The notes beneath the pieces were generated by a model, which was not told the DNA's origin, ran no database searches, and saw nothing but the letters and a program-made list of their open reading frames with translations. 64,000 nt of DNA from Penicillus capitatus (taxonomy: Eukaryota > Chlorophyta): contig OZ287701.1 of NCBI GenBank assembly GCA_965649825.1, forward strand, positions 992,001 through 1,056,000, read 5' to 3'. The position numbers and the translations under genes are program-made. Of this stretch, positions 11,791 to 24,245 are shown in pieces. Positions within the stretch are counted from its first letter, which is position 1, and the number at the start of each line of letters is the position of its first letter.

Positions 11791-13191
11791 ATCCATGGCG
11801 GTGTCCTGCCAAACTGAGTCTACTATTGCAGCCAGCATGTTCTCTTAAATTCAGCTTGTGAGACGACAACGTTGAGAGTGTTTGACAACTCATCAGAACA
11901 ATCCAGCGCGCCGAACAGCAAAAATGCGCACCTTGAACAACAACCACTGGACGGATGCTCTATGCGGCGAGAGGTAAATTTGTTACCAATCTGGGAATCC
12001 TCAGGAGTGGCCAGACAAAACGCAACAGTCGACCACAGTACTTCTCACACGGCATGCATCCTGAAAGTTGCGGGTTCGCTCAGCAAAAGGAGAGAAATGA
12101 CTCACCGTATCCTTCGCGACAGAGCTTCATACAATGCGCTGCAGACGGATGACTGGCCTGCTCCGAAGGAATCTCTCCGGTCCACCGCCCGATACCATGC
12201 CCTTGATCTGCAACACAGAACGGCATTCTGAGATTGGCCATTTCCTGCTGTGTTTGGCAATACGGAGATCGGTCGGCGGTGCATCTGCCACGAAACGGCT
12301 CTCAGCAACACGTGTCGGCAAGAAAAAGCATCTTACAAGGATAGCGGCGAAACCTGCTGCCTGTCTTGTCTGTCGTCGGTTCTATGTCCCCAACAGACAA
12401 CGGAGTCTCGACAAGAGATGGAACATGTCGCTTACTTTCATCGATCTCATATGCGCTTGCCTGTTCGGAACATCAAGGAATGCGTCGCGTCATAAGGGTA
12501 AGCGAATGTCAGAAGACAGCGACTGCGTTTGTTGTTGTTCGCTCAGGTAACGAAACCGCTCGTCGTCTGCCCGTCTGTGATTGTCGCTGTCACTGGAACG
12601 GCGACAACTGTCGGAATTCGCCTCAGCAGACGCGTCACGACTGCCATGATGTCTCTTTCGAGCACATTCCGCACCGAAACACTAAAACGGAAAAGTCGGA
12701 GGTCATTGCGCCTCGAATTGCTTTACGTGGACAACCTCTTACCGTGCGTCATTTGGCCGTTAGTCACATCACCAGTCAGCGTTCCCGTCTGCCATACTCA
12801 ATTCGGCTTCTTTAGTGAATGCGGGACAGTTTTTAGCGAGACACGCGCTCCCAAGATGAAAGAGCACAAAGACAATGCTTCTCAGTGTCCATCGTCTTCT
12901 GCAATGTCACATCCGTCCCGTCCAGAGTCTAGGATTCTTCGGCGTCGTCAGTTTTCCATCATTACAAATGCATGCCATCTTTGCAACCAGCATCTCGTCA
13001 ATTTCGCCTTCAGGTTTGCAGTCGACGACCGTTTCCCACACCCCAGCAGACACTTCTTTCTGTAGGCCGCGCTCGGAATCTCTCTCGGCGCGACTGGTCT
13101 CGCCGCCAACACCTTCGACAGCACAGCTCGACGCTGCGGCACGCGAGACCACAGTTGTCGCAGCGTCGAGTCGAAGACGCAAGGAAGCGCC
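11791..13191. other. Intergenic stretch before the SAC1-like gene
   Basis: Overlapping frames up to about 178 codons (12529-13065) show no motif and unusual composition, so I treat them as chance. No RNA gene is evident. Confidence 0.35.
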
Positions 13192-15041
13192 ATGACTGAG
13201 ACCGCAATAACGATCCCCTTCGTTGGCGTCGCCCTCAGGAGAACGGGCGACGTCGTCGTCCTTCAGCCTTTCCGTTCGACAGGGGAATACGTCGAGACGC
13301 TGGAGATCGACCTCCGAACCGGCACGACCGAAGCTTCGACGCAGCCGCGTTTCCTTCGTAGCTGCATCGCGTTCCCTGGACTTCTGGGAATGCTGCGCCT
13401 TGCCAAAGCAACGGTCCTCGTCACCATCAAGGAAGCGAAACAAGTGCACTCGCCTGCTCACGCAGACCGGACGGCGACAGCCTTGGTTCTGCAGGTCGCA
13501 ACGGTGCATGATTCTCCAGTTTACCGAGTGGTTCAGACAGAACTGCGTCTTCCCAGGGGACGTTTACCATCGGAAGATCCCAAGTGCGTGCGTAGATGAG
13601 TGGACGCGTGATTTGTGCGAGCCCCTGTGTGTAGCCACATCGAATTGGTGAGATCGGCAGTGGATCCCAAACAAGCCGGAAGAGGACTGTGCATCAGCAG
13701 CGGAATCCGACTGACGCTGACCACTGAGCGACAGGCGGCCGTCGGCCATGAAAGAGGAGGAGGGTCGTGGGAACTGGAAGACACCCGCTTCTCCTGGAAT
13801 CGCCATGTGATGGAACCCGTCACACGTAATGCACATCCTTTTCCGCGAGGATGTCCAGATGTCGGCGGTGTAGAGTTGAGAGCACATGGATTTGTGTTAC
13901 CTGTCATTCAAGGCTTCGTACAGGAGCTGACGGATTCGGAATTCTCGCACCGAGTAACCGGGAAGTTGACCCTTGTGGCACGTCGTTCGGTGAGACGCCT
14001 GGGCACACGCAGCTGGAGAAGGGGCGCCGATCTCCAAGTGATTCTTCGCGTCTACTGATATGGACAGGTAACAAGGTTTCTTACAAAAGATAATCAATGT
14101 GACAATAATCCCCTTTTTATAATGTCGGGTTTCATAGGTGCTAAGTAGGTACTGGATGGGTGCTGGATAGGTGCTGGGTAGGTTCTGGGTAGGTTCTGAT
14201 GTGACGTGGCCATTAATAGCTACTGGCCATCGTTGCCTCTTATGATGATGAGGCAGTTCTTGGATAATCATCCTTCGGCGCTTCATCATCATGACACTAC
14301 GCATCACGAACCTGTATATGTTGATGTCAGGGATCCGTGGCAGATTCCGTCGAGACAGAACAGCTTCTGTGTCTGTCGAACGGACACATGTGTGTTCGTT
14401 CAGCTGCGAGGACCAATCCCCGCGTTTTGGACAAGCATTCCGAACGTCAAGCACAAACCACCCACGCGTCTCGGGAGAGAGATCGACTACACACATGCCT
14501 TCGACGTTCACGTCAATGACCTTCTCCGTACGCACACAGTGAGCAAGACCTATGTCGTGGGGGATGGGACACAGAGATGTTGTTGGACAAGAAAGCATTG
14601 CGGCGAATTTGGCACGCGCCACCGGATCTGAGGGTTCCTTGACAAGTGCATCCGAAAATGCCGCTCGGCGTTTCGCAAGGACGAAGGACGGCTTCCGTCT
14701 CAACAATTCTGATTTCCGTGAAGAATGTGGAACGACTCGATATCATCGTATCTCCATCCTCTTCGACAGAATCCGAGCAGATCTGGATCGCTTTGGCCTG
14801 TTCGTTATGGTATCTCTATCCTCGTCCGATTTCGTGTGCGAACACAAGTGCATGACAGGAGGAGGGCCGAGTGACATCTGTTCAAGACGGCATCGTTCGC
14901 ACCTATTGTGTCGATTGCCTTGATCGCACCAACGTCGTGACAACCGTGTTTGGCCGTTATGCCTTGGAGTCCTTTCTCGAGAAAGCGCATCTACTTGGGG
15001 TCCAAGCATCTCTGCCAGCATCTTTCCCTCGTGTCAGATAG
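13192..15041 (+). pseudogene. SAC1: SAC1-type phosphoinositide phosphatase, incomplete
   Basis: SAC1 enzymes remove phosphates from phosphoinositides on ER/Golgi membranes. Successive blocks match the Sac domain: FPGLLGMLRLAKATVLV; HDSPVYRVVQTELRLP; SWELEDTRFSWNRH; FVLPVIQGFV; LTLVARRSVRRLGTRSWRRGAD; SVADSVETEQ; FVQLRGPIPAFWTSIPNVKHKPP; TRYHRISILFDRIRADLDRFG. The catalytic CX5R loop CVDCLDRTN is intact. Likely introns include 51 bp after KEAKQ, about 295 bp after RRGADLQ (about 14036-14330), and about 60 bp before EEGRVTSVQDG. A one-base frame change is needed between VETEQ and FVQLRG near 14390. The conserved GTGALK region and the C-terminal membrane anchor are missing. I therefore call it a damaged or partly assembled gene. 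Its mRNA could still encode a catalytic Sac domain if the shift is a sequence error. Confidence 0.7.
14036..14330 (+). other. Unusually long intron with GGTGCTGG(A/G)TAGGT minisatellite
   Basis: This is the only intron near 300 bp that I infer, between RRGADLQ and GSVADSVETEQ of the SAC1-like gene. Bases about 14136-14200 hold five or six copies of a 12-13 bp unit (variants of GGTGCTGGGTAGGT and GGTACTGGATGGGT). A second composition block with TGATGATGAGG follows. It starts GTGATT and ends GTCAG. Confidence 0.5.
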
Positions 15042-15343
15042 AGCGCCTTCTTCTGTCATGTCGTCCGTAGCTCCGTAACAAACGACGCACTAGGCGTGAT
15101 TCCGCCCTGCCTGCTGCGGACCCTGGCAGGTCGTTTTACAACCTGTCTGGACAGAGGGGCTTCGACCGAAGACCTGGAGGAAGACGTCTTCAAGAAGCTA
15201 GAAGACAACAGGAAATCCGTTGCCATTCCCTTGGACAACGGAGGAGAGCCTCATCTGCCCATGGTAAACAAAAAGAATCTTCAAACTTTGATTTGAAAGG
15301 AGATTGTGCATGACAGGAGAGAGGAGGACGAGGCACCATCACA

Positions 15344-16091
15344 GTGGATAAGAGAGAAGTGCCAGCCTCACTTCTAGGGGCGATCGACAGAACCAATTTT
15401 ACGACTCGTCTTTACACCATTAAGGTAAGACAATGAGAACTACTATCAGATCTGTACAAACTGATTGTGTGACAGGTGGGTGATTACATTCTGACCCCAG
15501 AGATCGTCGTCGAGAGGAAGACGGTCTCAGATTTTCACGCGTCTTTCCTCTCAAGACGAGTCTTCTCTCAGATCGAGAGAATGACGCTTCAATACGAGCA
15601 GCCAATGCTGCTTATTGAGTCTTACAAGGGGCAGACTCACCGGCGCTCAAAGAAGACAGACCTGTCGATCCCCTCCAAGGACATCATTTCTCGCCTCGTC
15701 CTCCTCATCAATCAATTTCCATCACTCGGGTACTTAGTGATGATGCTTGTCTATTCTATAGACAGATGGTTTTTTCTGTTTTTACAGATTGATCTGGTCA
15801 TCATCTCTTGACGCGACCTGTCAAGTTTTCGTCGATCTGAAGGAGGATCTCTTCGATCCGGATCCGGATCCGGATGAAATCAAGAGACGAAGTGAGATGA
15901 TGACAGATCATTTGACTGATTGGAACTCCATTGACATCTACAGGTGTGCCTTCTTCTTTTTGTCTATTTGTCGTGATAGACATGTGTATAGGAATTTGCC
16001 GAAAGAGGTGACTAGCATACACCAGAAGCTGCTAAAATCTGTTCGAGAATTAAAAAACTCTCCTCGACAGTATTTTGTACAGTTTTTTTAA
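15344..16091 (+). pseudogene. XPF: XPF/ERCC4-type nuclease domain, orphan C-terminal part
   Basis: XPF is the catalytic half of the XPF-ERCC1 endonuclease of nucleotide-excision repair. Here VDKREVPASLLGAIDRTNFT, a 50-bp intron, then VGDYILTPEIVVERKTVSDF gives the active site (D-x-R-E and E-R-K). LLIESYKG and IISRLVLLINQFPSLG follow, then after another intron LIWSSSLDATCQVFVDLKED. A last exon (NLPKEVTSIHQKLLKSVREL) looks like the start of the helix-hairpin-helix pair and ends early. The 600-residue N-terminal helicase-like half cannot fit, because the SAC1-like gene occupies the space directly upstream. It may be a gene fragment, or an isolated nuclease-domain protein starting around 15059. 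Confidence 0.68.
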
Positions 16092-16663
16092 CTTGTAATA
16101 GAAGACACATAAAGTGTGACATCATACTGACTCCGGCTGTGACCACAGTTCCGCGACAGAATCGTAGTTTTTGGCTGCCTGTGTGAGTGAGAGTGACAGA
16201 GTGACCATAGCTGTAAGCACAGCAGGTTCCGTCGGACATATTGAGTTTTGCAACATCTATGTTCGACATTGCGTATCGGCTGCGTGTTGCGAATTCTCCA
16301 TCGACAGTATCTGTTGAATTTCTGCCGAGACGATGAGACATGATTGTTCGGTTAAAGGAGTATCACAACACACAAACTCATTACAATGGCAGAGTTCAGA
16401 TATGACGGATTGAATGTTGAATACGTACGGCGGCTTGTTCTTGGCACGACGATGCCAGTGTGTCGACGAACGTCGACACATGGATCAATGAACGAAATCA
16501 CGTCGGTCGTTATCGTTTATCATTCATCATTGTTTATGTCTCCCATACCACATGCAATAAAAAACACTCAGGCAAAACACAACAGAGCGAACGCACTGAC
16601 TCGCAAAAGGAACACAACAACAAAGAATAACAAGATGCGCCCCCAATGATATCTGTACATTCA
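16092..16663. other. Intergenic stretch
   Basis: Only short frames occur. The part near 16550-16640 is A-rich and would form the downstream region of the minus-strand Patched-like gene. Confidence 0.35.
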
Positions 16664-18041
16664 TCAGGGCTGTGCTGCTCCTTTCTGCAAATCCTTAGCA
16701 TCTTTATTCGGTTCCTCGGGGGAGGACGGAGGTCCAATCAGGGACAGGATGGTCGGTAGGAGGAGCAGGCCCGTAAACATGCCGGCGATAATGGAAATGG
16801 AATACTGAACGAATAAACGATTGCTAATGGCTGGATAATCTGAAAGAGCAGAGGGCAGAATTCCGAGAAAAGTTGTCACGCCGCCATTGAATACTGCAAC
16901 GCCCATAGTCTGAAGCGCGTGTATAGAACGTGTGAGACGATCCCCTTCGGCCAACATGAAATCTCGAGCAATGTGCGCACAGAACTCCACGGACAACCCA
17001 ACCGTCACAATGAAAGCAACGTAGGCAGAGTAATCCAGATCGATAACAGTCCAACTGGTCATTCCAACCGTCAGCAGAACAGAGAGCAGCACGCAGACAG
17101 ACACGATGAGCGCGGCAAAGATGTTGACGATGAGAGGCAGCATGACGACCGTCGCGACAGCCATGGAGATGCCTATCGCCTCTACCGTCTTCAACGCCAG
17201 GTCTTCGTACTGCTCGCCGATGGCATACACCACGTAGTCGAACGGATAGACCTCGATCGACTGTCGATCGAGGATGTCGCGTCCCTCTTGGAGGTGGTCC
17301 AGTTGACTGGGCACGCTCGTGAGGCCTCTGACATAGACGTACGACCGCGTGCCCTTTGGCGTGCCGAAGGTGTTTCTCTCCGTCGTCGTCTCCTCGTCCA
17401 GGTTGATGAAGACTCTGGATGCACGTCCGGTCGCCGTGTTGTTCAGGAAATCCACCCAGTAGCTCTCGATCTTGCTGTCAAAGCCTTCGGGGTTCTCGTA
17501 GAAGTTGCGCTGTGTCAGCATTGGTCGATAAGGGCAGTAGCATTCCATCGAGTCCTTTTTTGTACTGGCATCGTTCTCTCATTCCGGCTGCCGCCTGCGG
17601 ACAATGCGTCTCGCACCTCTGCTCACACTCTTCGGCTGACGCGACGCCGGCGCAGATGTTCTTCGACGGATGCGCAAACTCGGCAGAGGAGAAGCCATCG
17701 TAGTACCAGTGCACTTCGTCCATGCAGATCTCATTGGAACAGAACTTCGTTTCGACATACTGCGCGTAGAAATCCATCCACGACTGCGACAACAGCCGCT
17801 CCTCTGTTCGGTATCCTCCATCAACGTATTCGTACTCCGACTGCCTGGCCGCTTCAAACTCTTGAGGGTCTGTGTAGTCGACGGAGTCTCGGAACACGAT
17901 GTTGATCTGCGACGTGTCGAAGTAGTCTTCCATGGTTGTGAGGTAATCGTAAGTGTAACTCTTCGGGGGTACGGATTCGAAGTCCCTGTCGTGAAGCACA
18001 TTTTGGATGTACCGACGTTCCTTGTAGGGATCAGTTATCAA
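16664..18041 (-). pseudogene. Patched/NPC1-like transporter, C-terminal half with frameshift
   Basis: Patched/NPC1/Dispatched proteins are RND-type sterol or lipid transporters with 12 membrane segments in two halves. Only the second half is here. An extracellular loop (VPPKSYTYDYLTTMEDYF, Cys-rich CEQRCETHCPQ, later IESYWVDFLNN and DYVVYAIGEQYEDLALKTVE) is followed by about five hydrophobic segments including VATVVMLPLIVNIFAALIVS and YVAFIVTVGLSVEFCAHIAR, the family hallmark in the second sterol-sensing-like bundle. The frame changes at a run of six T (A on the coding strand) near 17551-17556; with five, CQYKK would continue into DSMECYCPYRP. No first half is visible above 18041. The gene is therefore truncated at the 5' side and frameshifted, or the latter is a homopolymer sequencing error. 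Confidence 0.78.
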
Positions 18042-18492
18042 AGCACATCAAGAGCGTAGGTGTCGATTCAGTGTCCATCCGGCCTAGAACCTAAAATGAA
18101 GCCGTCGATATAACATCCATGTCCGCTCTTCTCATCTAGCAAGTACTTTGCCAAAGCAATGGATGGTGAAAGAAGTACCACCAGTTTCTGTGTTCTTCAG
18201 AAAGATGATTTGTCTTTGAAGATGGCGTTGTCTGTCAGTGCCCCTGCGGAAACGCCCCGCCATTTCAGGTTCAAAACGGCAGAGGTGATTGATGCACGCG
18301 TATTAGTTTTTCCCGGCAGGATGCTGCGTCAGTAGCACTTGTCTGCTCCTATTTTCGTCAACTTCGTGCGGCACGTTATCCTAAATATGAACTACAACTA
18401 CAGCCATCGGCCATGTGACCTAAATATGTACTATAAGTATAGCCATCGGCCAAGCGGCCACTGCAAAGTGTCGCCGTCGTGTAAATCTCAGA
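18042..18492. other. Intergenic stretch between divergent genes
   Basis: No coding frame is supported. A near repeat is visible: AAATATGNACTANAANTANAGCCATCGGCCA occurs twice in tandem at about 18384-18453. Confidence 0.4.
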
Positions 18493-19745
18493 ATGAAGCT
18501 AGCAGCACAACCTTCTTCGCCTATTCCGGAGCAAAGAATTGACATACCCCGACCTCCACGGGCACCTGACCCAACCGACTCCGAGCTGCATGAACGCGAT
18601 GATAGAATTGATGTTCGCTTACTACCTTTACAGGAGGCGTCGCTACCTGAGCCACCCTCTATTATTTCCAGGGCTGTCAGGTATGTTCCGTCCTTCGACG
18701 AAGGCAACGCACTAGAGAGACGACGTGATGCAGTTTGATATGGGACAGCTGCATCGGCTGTGCCGTACTGGGCGCTTTGTTTTTATCGGCGGCCGTCGTC
18801 GCCACCAAGGAGCTGTCTAATGACGACGCGTCTGTCTTCCAAGCCATCTTCGCTCGTGGAACTTTGGCATTGCCAGTCTTGGTGCCACTTGGATACTACC
18901 AAACAGGCTTCATCATCGGTCCGTCAGATCACAATATGAAATGGATCGTGCTACGTGGAATGTGTGCTGCACTGGGATTGTTCTTTGCTTTGGTCTCCTC
19001 TGTTCTCATTACACTGTCGGAGGCCGCTCTTCTGAACGGGACCTATCCAGGTCATTCGCAAGTGCTCATGATTTAAGAACGAATGCGTGTTTGTACAGCA
19101 ATGCTTGCTTTTATGGCGTGGATGTTCCGAACTGAATCCACTGACCTGTGTTCCTGGATTGGCATTGTTGGATCGATTGGTGCAAATGTACTCATCGCAC
19201 GTCCACCGTTTCTTGTTGAGGATGAAGATTCTCGCGTATGGGACATCGAGCGCATCGGTGGCCTGGTTTGTGCTTTCTTATCTGTCCTTTTTATAGCCAC
19301 AAGCTTCCTCCTTGTCGGGTAAAGCAACCATTATCCAAAACAGACTGCATCTTTTGTCTTTTGCAGGAAAATCGACAGAAGCATTCTATCCGTCGTGATT
19401 GCGAATCACTCAACAGTTCTTCTCGCTCTTTTTGCAGTTCCTTTCCTCACCATCGGCTATCCAGAGAAGATTGATTGGACACCTTCTCTCAAACACATCG
19501 GTCTGTACATCTTGACGGCCTGTGGTAGCGTGAATCATGTCTTCATCGTCCGTGCGTTTCAGATTGGTCCTCCTATCAAGGCTGCCATGGCCTCATCATC
19601 AAGTGTTATGATGATTGTGTGCGGCGGCGTCATTTTCTTTGCAGAAGAGATCAGCCTCCAGCTTGCAGTTGGAGGATCTCTGCTGATCTGTTCCATTATC
19701 CTTGTCATCTATAGCAGAGATCGTGCCAGAGAGACCAAGACGTGA
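18493..19745 (+). CDS. EamA/DMT-superfamily transporter, 4 exons
   Basis: This is a drug/metabolite-transporter type membrane protein of the SLC35G-like EamA group, about 350 residues. A hydrophilic N-terminus of about 60 residues is followed by ten predicted membrane segments. Characteristic sequence is SDDASVFQ-like text in the first repeat (NDDASVFQAIFARGTLALPV) and, in the second repeat, VFIVRAFQIGPPIKAAMASSS and QLAVGGSLLICSIILVIYSRD. Introns at about 18681-18733, 19051-19098 and 19319-19366 (48-53 bp) restore one frame. The substrate cannot be told from sequence; related proteins move nucleotide-sugars, amino acids or other metabolites. The C-terminus is short and charged. Confidence 0.83.
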
Positions 19746-22451
19746 ACATCACGTTGTCCAAAACCGTGGTGATAGAAGCCCTTTTATTATTTCATTATCC
19801 AAACTATCGTTTCCGTTCTTGACGTGTGTTTTCATCAAGAATGACCAAGTCCACATCGATACCGTGCTTAACTCTGTGCCGGAACTCCAGATGGTGCAAG
19901 TATTTTGCAGTTATTCTAATGTTCAACTCTCAGTCCTGAAGTTCTTGGAAGATATGCGGTTTCTGTCGCGCGGAGGCGGCGCGTTTGAACGATACTAACA
20001 GCGGAAGACTTACAGTGATCGAAGCAAGGTCACAACACGTTCAGATTCTTCATTATATAGTCGCCTGCTGACGTAACCCTTCTAGAACGGTGAGTCAGCT
20101 CGTGCTCAGGGCCAGAGAAAGGCGTCTCAAGACGCAGTTGACAAGACAGGCAGCACCCCCTCGCACGGTGGACCCTTACAGAACAAGGCAGGGTCACATC
20201 GCTCGGCGACAGTTTCTTGTGACAAGTGCAATTTTATTCCAATTTTTTGTTGACTTATGAAACGTTCCTATCTGCCGATTTAGAATCTCTTTTACAGAAA
20301 GCAGGAATTCATATGCTCCACAGCACCGCGACCAAACTTCGGTCAAGTGTAAAAAAGATCTCGTTAATAGGCCAATGTTTCGGGCATGATGCCACAGGCT
20401 CCTCTCGATCCCGCACGTCATACACGCGACAGTCAGCTCATTGCCAACATCCTCTCTATGCGATTCGTCATCCCGGAAAGAATCTGCTCGGTTACAGAGA
20501 CGAGAGGTGTAAATGATGACGACCGTTCGAGTTTCGAGAGAGAAGAGTGCGTTATCGCGGCACAAAGTAGCCTATTTGTAAAAGCGAAAGCGTCAAAGCG
20601 TGCCCTTGAAGTGCTGGATGTGGGAATAATGATTCTGGCTCTTCTCTCAAAGCAAAGCGGTGCATTGCGGAGACGTTGTCACAACATATTGCTCGTAGAT
20701 GACGCCGGAGTTATTACCTCCGAGTGAACTCCGGGGCGAACAACGAAAGCTTTGAACGCCTAGCATTGGCGCCGTCCAAAGTTGAAGTGTCCTGTTGATT
20801 TCTTGCCTCTTTTTTTCCGAACTCTCTCTGTACAATCAAAACGACAGAACAGGTGTAGCCTACCGTTTCTATTCAACACATTAGTTGGATGATAGAACGA
20901 TGAATGAATGGCCTGCTTTTTTGTAACTCTAGAAAACCAGTTTATAGCAAATACCACGTAAAAAGAGGTGTCCTATAGACCGACGAATTCGGACTCTTCT
21001 TTCAGAACACGTTGTTGTGATATTCTACATGCCGATAATGGGCGGCATACATTTACAAAAGGCGATGTGGTTGACGCTTTTTGACAGATGCATTTATTCG
21101 GACGCGTTGCTCAAAAGCTGAGTCAACTTTGCTCGCGAAGCGTAAAGGTACCACGCATGCTCGCGCCCGACGATAGTCGCGATATACAAATGCCTGCATG
21201 TGTTCGTTTTTTGCGCTGCTGCACAGCAAACGGATGTCGTCCTTGCATTTATTTATGTTTGTGTTCAAGAGAATGAAGAGAAGAATGTAATCCGATTTAC
21301 ACAAGAGAGGTAGGGGTCGCCAGGGGCATATATCCTTGCCTCCCAGATCGGAAGCTATATGTTGTTTATAATGATTGTATGCAATTGAAATTGACAGTAT
21401 GCAGGATGAAATCAAAACAGTAATAGAGGAGTAAGGATTTGCGAGAAACGCAGACAGTTTTCGTAGAAGTTCGGGTTAATGATGATGTGTGAGATGGAAG
21501 GTTAGAGATCGTCAGTGGATCCAAAACCGTCATCCGAGCCTCTGTACGATTTGTTCTGGGTGACAGTCGGGTCCATACCCTCAATAACACAACTTGGACA
21601 AAAACATCAAAGCTCGATTGTTTGATTTACCAGCTGCTTCGGGCAATCGAACCGTTGGGTATCTTTCGTAGATAATTCGTCAATGGAGGTGAGGCGAGAG
21701 TTGCGTCATGTAGTCGCCACTAGGAAATCCACAGAGGAATTCTATCTTCCCACTTCTGGCACCGGCCCACGACTTCCATTGCTTGCGAAACAGACAGTAG
21801 CTGCGATAAACGTGGCGTTGTTCCTCCTTAGTCCGTTAGACGTAGACTTGACGGGAAGGATCTGACGCGAAAGGTTTGAGGCAAAGCAAGAAATCCAGGG
21901 ATTTTTCTTCGCGATTGCTGCTGCTGAGAGCGATGGAGGAAGACATGAGAAAGCTCAGTCAAATAGCCGACAAGGCTAAAGGGATGAGATATCCCGAAGA
22001 GGATGTTCACGACGTTCGGAGGAGCTTCCGAGGCAGAAGCAGCTGAAGAACCTTAGAACGTGGAACCTGAGCCAATCGTCCTGCTTTCTTTCAAACGGAA
22101 CTCCGTGCCTCGTCGGAGAAAGGAAATCTGATTTCTGATTTGACATTGCTCACATGCAGGAGTCTTCACGGCAATGGAGAGTGAGAGTGAGAAGCGACGT
22201 GCATTTGATGAGACCGCTCCTAAAATCGCTCCACCTAGGCGTCATCGTCGACATTGTCCACTTATCAGACATTTTTGCTGACTCCATTCAATGCGCCTGG
22301 ATGAAACCATCTATGCAACTTGATCAGCCAGGGACACGTCGTCACAACCTCTGCAGCTAGACGCGTGCTTTTACGTAATTTTTACGTTGCGCTGGTGTAT
22401 AAAGACCGAAGACGCAAACGCTCTGACGCGGTTTGAACAAGAGTTGTCAGT
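19746..22451. other. Long gene-poor stretch
   Basis: About 2.7 kb lacks any supported coding frame; the longest are 113-123 codons (20194-20565 and 20386-20727, opposite strands) with no motif. It contains dispersed repeat copy B. No tRNA or rRNA was recognised. Confidence 0.4.
19985..20215. repeat. Dispersed short repeat, copy B
   Basis: This carries the same ordered blocks as copies A and C: ACAGCGGAAGACTT, TACAG, GAAGCAAGGTCA, then GTGAGTCA and, downstream, GCCAGAGAAA followed by TGACAAGACAGGCAGCACCC. The downstream block is shared closely with copy C (TGACAAGACAAGCAGCACCC). Confidence 0.55.
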
Positions 22452-23653
<1,202 letters not shown>

Positions 23654-24245
23654 CCCCTTGTAGTGTTGTCGCCTGTCGTTTGAATACCTCTGCAGAACAG
23701 TGTCCGATTAAATGGTTTCCTGCGCCAGAAACGACTCACTGTTTTTTTCTTCTGAAATCACCAGCATTGACCATCGATCAATTGATCGACGTTTCCTGTA
23801 AACGCAGCACTGTTCGTTCGTGCGTTCGTCATCTAAAGGTTAAATTTTCCGCGTTAGACGTCGAGTGGTGGGCATTGCGTCGTTGGACGCTGACCTCAAA
23901 TAATTATGGCCAGTTGCTGAGTTGGTATCCCTTCTTAGCGCCATGACGACAGGACTGGTCATCATCGCGTCTTGATTCAACTTCGTGCTTGCAATCCGGA
24001 ATTGTTGGGATCGATGTAAACTTCTTCAGAAACTTAGAGTCGAAACGATATGCGAACGACGCACGCAAACGAACGCTCGGACGATAGCACAGGAATACGA
24101 GAATAATTATAGAGTCGCTTTCGTGGTTAAATACCACGGATGGTAAGGGCCCCCCACAAACCTCCACGTCCAGCAGCTGTAAACTTCAACACACGTTCGA
24201 TAACCATAAGCATATATATAGATAAACCGGTTGCTCAGCGTGCTA
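23654..24245. other. Intergenic stretch next to the LINE element
   Basis: No supported coding frame. The right end may be 3' untranslated sequence of the minus-strand LINE element. An 18-bp word, CGATAACCATAAGCATAT at about 24198-24215, recurs inside the reverse-transcriptase fragment at about 26015. Confidence 0.4.

Noticed and set aside
12907-13509. Minus-strand frame of 200 codons
   Set aside because: It overlaps the SAC1-like first exons on the opposite strand and has no motif.
16919-17905. Plus-strand frame of 328 codons
   Set aside because: It is antisense to the Patched-like gene, whose minus-strand product has clear membrane segments and family motifs.
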